The notes beneath the pieces were generated by a model. The model did not search any database. It was not told the origin of the DNA and worked only from the letters and a program-made list of their open reading frames with translations. From an uncultured Eubacterium sp. (GTDB taxonomy: Bacteria > Bacillota > Clostridia > Lachnospirales > Lachnospiraceae), in assembly GCA_910586045.1 (NCBI GenBank), contig CAJUIH010000023.1:1-35216 (forward strand): 35,216 nt of DNA, read 5' to 3'. Below, in pieces: positions 1-7,672 of this stretch (its first letter is position 1; each line of letters begins with the position of its first letter). The position numbers were made by a program, and so were the translations under genes.

Positions 1-190
1 CTCCAGAATGGTAAGAATCCCTAAGTATTCTGCATTTACGGATCGGCCTGCCCGGTCGCTGCGCCTAATTCGCCCTGGCTGACGCCAGCAGCTAAAGGCG
101 CCGCTTGGCTTCGCCCCTTAGGTTATCCTGCAGAATACTAAGGGCTTCTAACCATTCTTCCAACGTCGCCACAAGCCAGACCTGCGTCCC
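1..190 (+). repeat. Palindromic repeat copy A, cut by window start
   Basis: This stretch matches the interior and right arm of the complete repeat at 643-879 (on the opposite strand) and the copy at 35000-35216 (same strand). The first base corresponds to about 35036 in copy C, so the left terminal arm is missing. The inner arms are visible: AAGTATTCTGC near 22-32 pairs with GCAGAATACTA near 130-140. The outer right arm (about 160-190) has diverged from the other copies. One C is missing in the CCTGCCCCGGTC segment relative to B and C, which breaks the small reading frame open in those copies and argues against a coding role. The right boundary is approximate. Confidence 0.85.
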
Positions 191-256
191 TCATCCGGCT
201 GGTTCTCTCTGAATTTACGTAACATACCGTACTTATATATTCGGTGATTGAATACT

Positions 257-324
257 GCACAATAAACCCGATAAACGGCGGGCCAGAAACAAATGATATT
301 GTGCTGAAATTTTACGCCGTTTAT
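257..324. repeat. Two interleaved inverted repeats (pseudoknot-like)
   Basis: GCACAATA (257-264) is complementary to TATTGTGC (297-304), and ATAAACGGCG (271-280) is complementary to CGCCGTTTAT (315-324). The pairs interleave, so if both form in RNA they would make a pseudoknot. Otherwise they are alternative hairpins. No function is known to me. Confidence 0.45.
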
Positions 325-371
325 ATAGGATACCGAAACATCGGTTTTGAATCATGCTACACCAGTTACAC

Positions 372-412
372 CAGTCATGAAATATCTCATAGGTTTACGC
401 AGGATATTTCAT
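372..412. repeat. Short inverted repeat (hairpin)
   Basis: ATGAAATATC (377-386) pairs perfectly with GATATTTCAT (403-412) around a 16-nt loop. The match extends outward with mismatches (CAGTC before the left arm, AGCTG after the right). No T-tract follows, so a terminator is not supported. Confidence 0.5.
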
Positions 413-427
413 AGCTGATGTACTATT

Positions 428-590
428 GCCCTGTAAAGTCTAAAACTGTTACTAAACACGGCACTGAAAATGAACTATTGCGCAAAAATTGGCTTAGGAT
501 ACAGCCTTTTCAATCTTTTACTCATATTTTTACTGATATTTTACCAAAGACAAATAAAATGTTTTGTAACACTTTTAGACTTTACAGGGC
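428..590. repeat. 163-bp element with 31-bp terminal inverted repeats
   Basis: The left arm (428-458, starting GCCCTGTAAAGTCTAAAA) is the reverse complement of the right arm (560-590, ending TTTTAGACTTTACAGGGC). There are two mismatches in 31 positions, and the outer 18 bp are perfect. The 101-bp centre is AT-rich with no gene. The architecture fits a MITE (a small non-autonomous transposon) or a large hairpin. No convincing target-site duplication is visible, and I saw no second copy in the window. Confidence 0.6.
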
Positions 591-642
591 GCTACTTACG
601 ATTACGTATAGAGGATACCAGTTGTAAAGCATGCCAAGAATA

Positions 643-879
643 GCTGGGAGAGACGGTTTGCCCGGCTTTTTGGCGGCTTTGGAAGAATGGTTAGAAGCCC
701 TTAGCATTCTGCCCGGTTACCTAAGGGGCGAAGCCAAGCGGCGCCTTTAGCCACTGGCGTCAGCCAGGGCGAATTAGGCGCAGCGACCGGGGCAGGCCAA
801 TCCGTAAATTGCAGAATGCTTAGGGATTCTTGGCATTCTGGAGGGCCGCCAAAAAGCCGGGCAAACCGTCTCTCCCAGC
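643..879 (-). repeat. Complete palindromic repeat, copy B
   Basis: This is the only complete copy here. It is bounded by perfect 35-bp terminal inverted repeats at 643-677 (starting GCTGGGAGAGACGG) and 845-879. Inside them lie imperfect inner arms at about 678-712 and 811-844 that extend the pairing to roughly 70 bp. The centre of about 95 nt carries small hairpins, including CTGGC/GCCAG, preserved in all three copies. Relative to copies A and C it is inverted. On the right, GTC after the arm is also seen (as GAC) outside copy C, so the true edge may be 882. It lies upstream of the uppP promoter. A 67-codon minus-strand frame across it is not conserved in copy A. Confidence 0.85.
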
Positions 880-938
880 GTCCCGCCATGCAAAAATGTA
901 ACACCTGAAAAATTTTTTCCCATATAAATGGAAAGAGA

Positions 939-967
939 ATGACATTTACGCCAATCTATGGTAATAT
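939..967 (+). promoter_or_regulatory. Probable uppP promoter
   Basis: ATGACA (939-944) is a good -35 box. A 17-bp spacer separates it from TAATAT (962-967), and an overlapping TATAAT lies 3 bp further on. It sits about 75 bp upstream of the uppP start and just beyond palindromic repeat B. Confidence 0.55.
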
Positions 968-1043
968 AATTTCATATGATTATTTCTGGCAGGAATCCAA
1001 ACCGGCACAGGATGGTTTCCTGCTGTCAATAAGGAGGCATATT

Positions 1044-1916
1044 ATGTCATTATTGGACGCGATTTTCATGGGGCTCATTCAGGGCATTACCGAGTTCCTT
1101 CCGGTCAGCAGTTCGGGGCATCTGGCCCTGTTCCAGATTGCATTTGGTCTGGAGGAAACAGGCCTGCTTTTTGACTGTCTGCTGCATTTTGGAACATTGG
1201 TGGCCGTATTTGCGGTATATTACCGGGATATCTGGAAAATGATCTGTGAGGGATTTGCAATTATTGGGGATTTTTTTGTAAATGTCGGCGTTGCGGCGGC
1301 GCATTTATCGGGAAATAAAGAAAAGCCCTACCGCAGGATCATCTGTAATGGATACCGCAAGTTCGTCATGCTGGTAATTGTATCAACGATTCCAACCGGC
1401 ATTATCGGGGTTGCGGCCTCGGATTTAATTGAGGCGGCTTCTACCATCCTGCTGGTACCGGGAATCTGCCTGATTATTACATCTGTCCTGCTTTTTATCG
1501 CGGACCGGTGTAAGGAAGGGAGCAAGACCCCAAAACATGTCAGCTATACGAATGCATTTGTGATCGGCATCTGCCAGGGATTTGCGACGCTGCCTGGTAT
1601 CTCACGTTCCGGTACGACGATTACGGCGTGTCTGTTAAGCGGATTTGACCGCAGGTTTGCCGTCAAATATTCGTTTATTATGTCGATCCCCGCTATTTTA
1701 GGCTCCCTTGTCCTGCAGATATTCAAAATCAATCAAGTGCAGATTGCATCGACACAGTGGATGAACTATCTGGCCGGCACGCTGGTTGCCGCAGCGGTGG
1801 GGTATATCTGCATTAAGATTATGCTGTTTGTTGTAAAGGAGAAAAAATATACGATATTTTCCATTTACTGCCTGGTTGTAGGCGCGATTTCGATTGGTGC
1901 CTATTTCATTTTGTAG
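1044..1916 (+). CDS. uppP: Undecaprenyl-diphosphatase (UppP/BacA)
   Basis: This 290-aa polytopic membrane enzyme dephosphorylates undecaprenyl pyrophosphate to recycle the lipid carrier for cell-wall synthesis. It often confers bacitracin resistance. The two BacA/UppP signatures are visible: GLIQGITEFLPVSSSGH near the N-terminus, with the conserved Glu and Ser-rich loop, and GICQGFATLPGISRSGTT in the C-terminal half, with its conserved Arg. Several hydrophobic segments lie around them. I chose the ATG at 1044 because AAGGAGG (1031-1037) is at ideal distance; the frame is open upstream to 939 but that extension is not UppP-like. Length fits the family (about 270-290). The next gene follows after 34 bp, so it is probably co-transcribed with ftsK. 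Confidence 0.95.
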   Translation: MSLLDAIFMGLIQGITEFLPVSSSGHLALFQIAFGLEETGLLFDCLLHFGTLVAVFAVYYRDIWKMICEGFAIIGDFFVNVGVAAAHLSGNKEKPYRRIICNGYRKFVMLVIVSTIPTGIIGVAASDLIEAASTILLVPGICLIITSVLLFIADRCKEGSKTPKHVSYTNAFVIGICQGFATLPGISRSGTTITACLLSGFDRRFAVKYSFIMSIPAILGSLVLQIFKINQVQIASTQWMNYLAGTLVAAAVGYICIKIMLFVVKEKKYTIFSIYCLVVGAISIGAYFIL

Positions 1917-1950
1917 CAGGTATGGATAGGAAGAAACATGGAGGAATAAA

Positions 1951-4812
1951 ATGGCAAAGAAGCGATCATCGGCTGCAAACAACGATCACGGCGGTCCGGA
2001 AGTTTCCTTTAAGAATGAAGTGATCCTCTGGGGCGTACTTGCCTTATCCGTCATATTGTTTATCAGTAATTTTGGCATTGCCGGCAAACTGGGGAATGCA
2101 ATCAGCGACATATTTTTTGGGCTATTTGGTTTTCTTGCCTACATATTTCCAATCCTGCTGTTTGCGGGTACGGCTTTTGTCATTGCTAATCGGGATAACG
2201 CGGTGATCTTAGCCAAAGCAGCAGCCTTTGCTGTATTTCTTGTTTTTTTGTGCATGTTTTTGGAGCTAATCGGCGGCAACCGCTTGAATCATTCACCGCT
2301 GGATTCTTATTTGTGGTCTGTGGATCATAAATACGGCGGCGGGCTGGTCGGCGGGCTGCTGACCTGGCTGATCCGTTCCAATCTGGGTACGATCAGCGCC
2401 TATATTATAGATATCGCCGCAATGATTATCTGTTTGGTATTGGTTACAGAACGTTCGCTTTGGAAGCCGATCAAGTCCGGCAGCAAAAAAGTATATGTTT
2501 CGGCAAAAAACGAGACAATCCGCCAGCGGGAAGTATTGGAAGAACGCAGGCAGCGCCGCCTGGACAATAAGGTCAGCGGTGTTTCTACGGATACCGTAAT
2601 CAAAAGTCCGGCCAGACAGGATCCGGCCGGCCAAAGAATAACGGATAACGTAAGTGAAATCCGCCCGCTGCCCGTAGCGGAAACAGATTTTCCGATCCAT
2701 ACAATGGGAAATCCGCCGGAACATGGGCAGCAGGGAAAACCGGTATCAGAAAACCAGACGCCGGAAAATCAAATACCGGAAATCCGGACGCCGGACGAAT
2801 CAGCGGAAGGTCCGGTACCAGTCACAAATCAAAAAATTGTGCTGCATCCAAACATTGCGCAGCAAAAACAGCCGGAAAAACAAGCAGGAGCGGACGAAAC
2901 GGATACAGACTGGGATCTTGACATTTTGGCTCATACGAGCGAGGTTTTTTCGGATTTGCTGCCCGCCGCTGAAAATGCCGCATTGGACAGTACGCTGCAT
3001 AACTTTCAAGCAAAAGAACCGCCAGACCGCCCTGCTATGCAAAGCCGGACTGTGTGCGATACTGATCAAACGCAAACTGGACAGGGAAACGGTGGAGCTG
3101 TATGTGCTGCGGATATAGATAACGGGGATGAAGCAGCGTATGAAACGAACAGGCAGGATCTAATAGACGGCCCGCAGGATGTAAATACAAATCGGGACAA
3201 AACGTCTGCCAGCGGGACGCCTGCTACAAAGCCGGCGCCAAAACAGCCGGCTGCACAGCCAAGACAATCCCAGGCGGAAATCGCTTCGGGGATTGCGGAT
3301 GTCGATATGCAGATGCGGGTGCAGCAGCCAAAACAAAACTATGTGCTTCCTCCCGTTCATTTGCTGAAAGCCAAAGACCCGCAGAAAGCGGGGGATTCCA
3401 GGCAGCATTTACAGGAAACGGCATTAAAGCTTCAGCAGACGCTGAAAAATTTTGGGGTTAATGTAACGATTTTAAATGTAAGCTGCGGCCCGTCGGTTAC
3501 CCGGTATGAAATTCAGCCGGAAATGGGCGTAAAAGTCAGCAAAATCGTAAACCTGGCCGATGATATCAAACTAAACCTGGCCGCGGCGGATATCCGGATT
3601 GAAGCGCCGATCCCAGGAAAAGCAGCGATTGGTATAGAAGTGCCGAACAAAGAAAATGTTCCGGTTATGTTCCGTGAACTGATCGAGTCGCAGCAATTTC
3701 AAACGCATGCGTCACCGTGTGCTTTTGCGGCTGGCAAGGATATCGCCGGACAAGTGATCGTTACGGATATCTGCAAAATGCCGCATCTTTTGATCGCTGG
3801 GGCGACCGGGTCCGGAAAATCCGTATGTATCAATACGATTATTATGAGCATTATTTACAAGGCTGATCCAAATGACGTAAAGCTGATTATGGTCGATCCA
3901 AAAGTAGTCGAATTAAGCGTTTATAACGGGATTCCGCACTTGCTGCTTCCGGTTGTAACCGACCCGAAAAAAGCGGCTGGTGCACTGCACTGGGCGGTTT
4001 CTGAAATGATGGACCGTTATCAGAAATTTCAGGATTACGGGGTACGCGATATCAAAGGCTATAATGCGAAAATCCAAAAGATCGCGCACCTGCCGGACGA
4101 TACAAAGCCGCAGAAAATGCCGTTTATCGTCATTATTGTGGACGAGCTGGCCGATTTGATGATGGCGGCGCCGGGCGATGTGGAAGACGCCATCTGCCGC
4201 CTGGCACAGTTGGCAAGAGCGGCCGGCATGCATTTGATCATTGCCACGCAGCGTCCGTCGGTAAACGTCATTACTGGCCTGATCAAAGCAAACATGCCTT
4301 CGCGTATTGCCTTTTCGGTAACATCCGGCATTGATTCCCGTACGATTTTGGATATGAACGGGGCAGAAAAATTGCTTGGCAAAGGCGATATGCTGTTTTA
4401 CCCGCAGGGCTATCTAAAACCGGTACGTGTACAGGGGGCGTTTGTATCTGATTCTGAAGTTACACAGGTAGTAGATTTCCTGAAACAGCAAAACGGAACG
4501 GCCGAATACAGCCCGGAAATTGAGGAACAGGTAGTAAACGCCGCCTCCGCTGCCGGAGGAGCGCAGGCGGACCATGCGCCGGGAAATGACCGGGATGTTT
4601 ATTTTGCGGACGCGGCGAAACTGATCATTGATAAAGACAAAGCTTCCGTCAGTATGATGCAGCGGTATTTTAAAATCGGATTTAACCGGGCCGCGCGGAT
4701 TATGGACCAATTGGAGGAAGCCGGCGTCGTTGGGCCGGAAGAGGGCACCAAGCCCCGCAAGATTTTAATGAGCCAGCAGGATTTTGCACAGTACGAAGAA
4801 GAAGTGCTCTAA
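1951..4812 (+). CDS. ftsK: DNA translocase FtsK/SpoIIIE
   Basis: This septal ATP-driven DNA pump clears chromosomal DNA from the closing septum or into the forespore. The N-terminal ~185 residues contain about four hydrophobic membrane segments. A low-complexity, Pro/Gln/Glu-rich linker follows to about residue 480. The motor has Walker A GATGSGKS at 617-624 and Walker B IIVDELAD with Asp731-Glu732. The C-terminal ~70 residues (from about 883) form the winged-helix gamma domain that reads DNA polarity sequences. At 953 aa it is longer than B. subtilis SpoIIIE (787 aa), mainly because of the linker. The start has a GGAGG site just upstream. The sequence cannot separate an FtsK role from a sporulation SpoIIIE role. 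Confidence 0.94.
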   Translation: MAKKRSSAANNDHGGPEVSFKNEVILWGVLALSVILFISNFGIAGKLGNAISDIFFGLFGFLAYIFPILLFAGTAFVIANRDNAVILAKAAAFAVFLVFLCMFLELIGGNRLNHSPLDSYLWSVDHKYGGGLVGGLLTWLIRSNLGTISAYIIDIAAMIICLVLVTERSLWKPIKSGSKKVYVSAKNETIRQREVLEERRQRRLDNKVSGVSTDTVIKSPARQDPAGQRITDNVSEIRPLPVAETDFPIHTMGNPPEHGQQGKPVSENQTPENQIPEIRTPDESAEGPVPVTNQKIVLHPNIAQQKQPEKQAGADETDTDWDLDILAHTSEVFSDLLPAAENAALDSTLHNFQAKEPPDRPAMQSRTVCDTDQTQTGQGNGGAVCAADIDNGDEAAYETNRQDLIDGPQDVNTNRDKTSASGTPATKPAPKQPAAQPRQSQAEIASGIADVDMQMRVQQPKQNYVLPPVHLLKAKDPQKAGDSRQHLQETALKLQQTLKNFGVNVTILNVSCGPSVTRYEIQPEMGVKVSKIVNLADDIKLNLAAADIRIEAPIPGKAAIGIEVPNKENVPVMFRELIESQQFQTHASPCAFAAGKDIAGQVIVTDICKMPHLLIAGATGSGKSVCINTIIMSIIYKADPNDVKLIMVDPKVVELSVYNGIPHLLLPVVTDPKKAAGALHWAVSEMMDRYQKFQDYGVRDIKGYNAKIQKIAHLPDDTKPQKMPFIVIIVDELADLMMAAPGDVEDAICRLAQLARAAGMHLIIATQRPSVNVITGLIKANMPSRIAFSVTSGIDSRTILDMNGAEKLLGKGDMLFYPQGYLKPVRVQGAFVSDSEVTQVVDFLKQQNGTAEYSPEIEEQVVNAASAAGGAQADHAPGNDRDVYFADAAKLIIDKDKASVSMMQRYFKIGFNRAARIMDQLEEAGVVGPEEGTKPRKILMSQQDFAQYEEEVL

Positions 4813-4841
4813 ATAGTGAAATAAAAAACATCAATCAAGTA

Positions 4842-4889
4842 ATGAGCAATAAAAGTAATAAACAATAAAAGTAATGAACAATAAAAGTA
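4842..4889 (+). repeat. Three tandem 16-bp repeats upstream of folD
   Basis: Units at 4842-4857, 4858-4873 and 4874-4889 are near-identical (ATGARCAATAAAAGTA type; the second begins ATA). They end directly at the folD ribosome binding site. Two units begin with ATG, and the third ATG is in frame with folD, which could mislead a gene finder into adding ten residues. Confidence 0.8.
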
Positions 4890-4903
4890 AAGGAGATGGT
4901 AAT

Positions 4904-5752
4904 GTGGCAGTTTTAATCGATGGAAAGCGTATTTCGCAGGAAATAAAAGAGGAATTAAAGCAAGAGGTGGCGCATTTAAAGGAACAGGGAAAAACCGGAT
5001 GCCTGGCTGTGATTCAGGTTGGGGATGATCCCGCTTCCAGTGTTTACGTCAGAAATAAGAAACGTGCATGCGAATATATCGGGATTGAATCGCTGTCGTA
5101 CGAACTTCCTGAAAATACGTCGGAATCCGAGCTTCTGGACATCATCGAAAAATTAAATCAAGATGAAACAGTAAACGGTATCCTTGTCCAGCTCCCGGTT
5201 CCGGACCACATTGATGAAAATAAAGTGATTGGGGCAATTTCTCCGAAAAAAGATGTCGACGGATTTCATCCGCAGAATGTCGGCGCGCTTGTAAGCGGTC
5301 TGCCGGGGTATGTATCCTGTACGCCTGCCGGGATCATCCAGCTTTTGAAACGGACCGGAATAAAAATCACAGGAAAAAACTGCGTGGTCATCGGACGAAG
5401 CAATATTGTAGGAAAACCGATGTCGATTCTGATGCTGCGGGAAAACGCAACCGTGACCATTGCGCATTCCAAAACAAAAAACCTTCCGGAAATCTGTAAA
5501 CGAGCGGACATTGTAATCGCCGCGGTCGGCAGGCCGAAAATGATTGACGATTCTTATGTAAAAGAAGGGGCGGTAGTGATCGATGTCGGGATCCATCGTA
5601 ACGCAGAAAATAAACTGTGCGGCGATGTAGATTTTGACCGCGTAGTTCCGCTTGCGGAAGCAATCACACCCGTACCAGGCGGCGTCGGGCCAATGACAAT
5701 CGCAATGCTGATGTACAACTGTGTACAGGCAATGAAAGCTGGCTGTAACTAA
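4904..5752 (+). CDS. folD: Bifunctional methylene-THF dehydrogenase / methenyl-THF cyclohydrolase
   Basis: This cytosolic enzyme interconverts 5,10-methylene-, 5,10-methenyl- and 10-formyl-tetrahydrofolate using NADP(H). Visible features are the catalytic-domain segment VGDDPASSVYVRNK with its catalytic Lys, the DVDGFHPQNVG loop, the nucleotide-binding VIGRSNIVGKP, and the C-terminal TPVPGGVGPMT signature. I place the start at GTG 4904, since AAAGGAGA at 4889-4896 is well spaced from it. The upstream in-frame ATG at 4874 lies in the tandem repeat, before the ribosome site. The resulting 282 aa is normal for FolD. It connects functionally with metF further on. Confidence 0.95.
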   Translation: MAVLIDGKRISQEIKEELKQEVAHLKEQGKTGCLAVIQVGDDPASSVYVRNKKRACEYIGIESLSYELPENTSESELLDIIEKLNQDETVNGILVQLPVPDHIDENKVIGAISPKKDVDGFHPQNVGALVSGLPGYVSCTPAGIIQLLKRTGIKITGKNCVVIGRSNIVGKPMSILMLRENATVTIAHSKTKNLPEICKRADIVIAAVGRPKMIDDSYVKEGAVVIDVGIHRNAENKLCGDVDFDRVVPLAEAITPVPGGVGPMTIAMLMYNCVQAMKAGCN

Positions 5753-5791
5753 CGGAAACGGACGAAAAAACCAGATAAGGAGGGAAATGAC

Positions 5792-6991
5792 ATGAAGTGT
5801 GCAGACTGCGGGGAAGAACTGTCTGCTTCGGACCTTAAATGCAGCAACTGCGGCAAAGCTGTGTCAAAAGATTTTAATTATTCAAATATGGAAAAGGAAC
5901 TGTTAAATACCGTAATGGAAGAAGAAACGCTTCATGGGATTACCGGAAGAAATACGTTTTATCAGGATACGGATGCAAAAGACAGCGCAGAAAATGAAGC
6001 AGACAGTTTTGCTCCATTTGAAAAAAAGCCTGGAAAACTGGCTGCGGCATTCTTTGCGGTTGCGGCTTGTTTAGGCTGCGGCGCCTGGTTTTTGCAGACC
6101 TTTTCCACAGACTATGTTTATGAAAAAACGCAGGCGGCATATCAGGAATGCCTGGCAGGTTTGGCAGAGGAAGACTATACCCTGGCTCTGCGGTCGGTAG
6201 AACTGCTGTTACAGGAAGACAAAAAAAGCCTGGAATACCTTGCGTTAAAAAATAAAATCTGCGAGGATACGCAAGATGTCAAAGAACAGCGGAAAGTGCT
6301 GAAAAAAATAATTGCCCTGGATGAAGATAATTACCAGGCTTATGAACAACTGCTCCATATTTACCTGGATGACGGAAATACGGATGCCATAAAAAAACTG
6401 GAAGCGGAAGCGCCAAACTCGGTGATTGCCGCGATGCTGCGTGAATATATCGTCGGGCCTCCTTACCTGGAACTGACGCCGGGCGTCTACGATGCCACGC
6501 AGGAATTGGCAATGTCAAGCGAAGGCGGTTATGATATTTATTATACGCTGGACGGGTCGCCGCCATTGGAAAAAGGAATCCGTTATATGGGACCAATCCT
6601 GTTGGAACAGGACCACTTTTATGAAATACGCGCCGTATGCAAAAATGAAAACGGGATCAACGGAGATGAATCAGCCGGAACGTATCAGATCGGAATCAGC
6701 GCCGATATCGCGCATGCGCAGTCAACCCCAAATGAACCGTCTGTCTATCCGGAAAGCGGGTCTTACGATGTGCCGCAGAGGATTACGATTGACGTGCCGA
6801 TTGGATGTACGGCATATTATAGCTGGCTGCTTGGTACGATGCTGACGCCGGAAAACGGTACGCTTTATACAGGCGGAATCGAGATGCCTGAGGGGGAATC
6901 CATCCTGTCTGTCATTATAACAGACGAAAACGGTAACTGCAGTACCGTAAAACAGGTAAATTATACGTATCAAAAACAGGCGCAGGAATAG
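5792..6991 (+). CDS. Zinc-ribbon, TPR-like membrane protein with two chitobiase-like C-terminal domains
   Basis: This is a 399-aa protein of unknown role. A zinc ribbon is formed by CxxC pairs at Cys3/Cys6 and Cys17/Cys20. An acidic linker and one membrane segment (about 82-102) follow. Residues about 108-215 look like TPR helices. Two beta-rich modules (about 225-298 and 310-395) resemble the chitobiase/beta-hexosaminidase C-terminal domain; the first has the typical YYTLDGSPP core. In the likely topology the ribbon is cytoplasmic and the rest outside. AAGGAGGG sits just upstream of the ATG. It may be last in the uppP-ftsK-folD group. No enzyme motif is seen. Confidence 0.75.
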   Translation: MKCADCGEELSASDLKCSNCGKAVSKDFNYSNMEKELLNTVMEEETLHGITGRNTFYQDTDAKDSAENEADSFAPFEKKPGKLAAAFFAVAACLGCGAWFLQTFSTDYVYEKTQAAYQECLAGLAEEDYTLALRSVELLLQEDKKSLEYLALKNKICEDTQDVKEQRKVLKKIIALDEDNYQAYEQLLHIYLDDGNTDAIKKLEAEAPNSVIAAMLREYIVGPPYLELTPGVYDATQELAMSSEGGYDIYYTLDGSPPLEKGIRYMGPILLEQDHFYEIRAVCKNENGINGDESAGTYQIGISADIAHAQSTPNEPSVYPESGSYDVPQRITIDVPIGCTAYYSWLLGTMLTPENGTLYTGGIEMPEGESILSVIITDENGNCSTVKQVNYTYQKQAQE

Positions 6992-7027
6992 CGGAATCAA
7001 ACAGCAGTCTATAAACAGAACAGCGAA

Positions 7028-7058
7028 AAATCCAGCACCGGGTTTCCGGGCTGGATTT
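7028..7058 (-). terminator. Probable rho-independent terminator of the xpt operon
   Basis: AAATCCAGC (7028-7036) pairs with GCTGGATTT (7050-7058) around a GC-rich loop. On the minus strand the stem runs into TTTTTCG, which fits termination after xpt. It lies between convergent genes and could also act weakly on the plus strand. Confidence 0.65.
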
Positions 7059-7080
7059 AAAAGCCATGTTCCTCCGGTTC

Positions 7081-7659
7081 CTAAGGCTGGGAGAGCAATT
7101 CGATTTTGCCGGCCGACAGTTTTGCAATCCGAACCTGTGAGTAAATGTGGAACCCCTGCGATTCCAGCTTTTCACGGCCTGGCTGGAATGACTTTTCAAT
7201 CAGGATCCCGATTCCCGCAATGGTAGCATGGGCCTTTCGAATCAGGCGTACCGCGCCGGTAGCAGCTTCCCCGTTTGCAAGGAAATCATCAATAATCAGC
7301 ACATGGTCCTGCTCTGAGATCAGGTGTCCGGCAAGCGTCAGTTCATAGCTCGTGCCTTTTGTAAAGGAAGTGACGACAGTTTGGAACATATTGCTGTTTA
7401 ATATTTTGGATGGTGATTTTTTAAGGATCAAAAGCGGCACCTGCATGGCTTCCGCTGTCATTAAGGCAGGAGCGATGCCGGAACTTTCAATCGTTACAAC
7501 CTTAGTAACTCCCATATCCTTAAAATGATTGGCAAAATCCTCACCGATTTTCCTCATTAATTCCGGTTCGACCTGATGGTTGATGAACCCGTCTACTTTT
7601 AAGATGTTTTCATCAATCGCAATGCCTTCCGCCAGTATTCGTTCTTCCAGTAATTTCAT
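7081..7659 (-). CDS. xpt: Xanthine phosphoribosyltransferase
   Basis: This cytosolic type-I phosphoribosyltransferase converts xanthine and PRPP to XMP for purine salvage. The 192-aa length matches Firmicute Xpt (about 190-197). The PRPP-binding motif VLIIDDFLANGEA lies at about 120-132. The N-terminus (MKLLEERILAEG, then VDGFINHQ) and the TIESSGIAPA segment around 57-65 are typical of Xpt rather than Apt. AGGAGG overlaps the stop codon of the upstream minus-strand gene, and only 13 bp separate the two, so they are co-transcribed. No purine riboswitch is evident upstream. Confidence 0.92.
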   Translation of the reverse strand: MKLLEERILAEGIAIDENILKVDGFINHQVEPELMRKIGEDFANHFKDMGVTKVVTIESSGIAPALMTAEAMQVPLLILKKSPSKILNSNMFQTVVTSFTKGTSYELTLAGHLISEQDHVLIIDDFLANGEAATGAVRLIRKAHATIAGIGILIEKSFQPGREKLESQGFHIYSQVRIAKLSAGKIELLSQP

Positions 7660-7672
7660 CTTGTTATCCTCC

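Larger units (their letters stand above)
191..642. other. Gene-free AT-rich intergenic stretch with inverted repeats
   Basis: No gene is supported here. A 69-codon open frame at 418-627 has no recognisable family, and its ends lie inside the inverted repeat at 428-590, so I treat it as spurious. The stretch contains interleaved inverted repeats at 257-324, a small hairpin at 332-345 (ACCGA/TCGGT), a hairpin at 372-412 and the element at 428-590. Copies A and B of the palindromic repeat bound it. It may be a landing site for small non-coding elements, which is inference. Confidence 0.6.

Noticed and set aside
418..627. A 69-codon frame with several Phe/Thr-rich stretches.
   Set aside because: It runs through both arms of the 428-590 inverted repeat and has no ribosome site.
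701..904. A 67-codon minus-strand frame in repeat B, similar in sequence to a 62-codon frame in repeat C (34989-35177).
   Set aside because: The similarity follows from the DNA repeat. Copy A has a one-base deletion that breaks the frame, and no ribosome site or family is visible.
897..909. TGTAACACCTGAA occurs here and again at 19888-19900.
   Set aside because: In 35 kb several chance pairs of identical 13-mers are expected, and the flanks do not match.
2723..3118. A 131-codon frame in another phase inside ftsK.
   Set aside because: It is a shadow of the low-complexity linker; the ftsK frame continues through it intact and no start signal is present.
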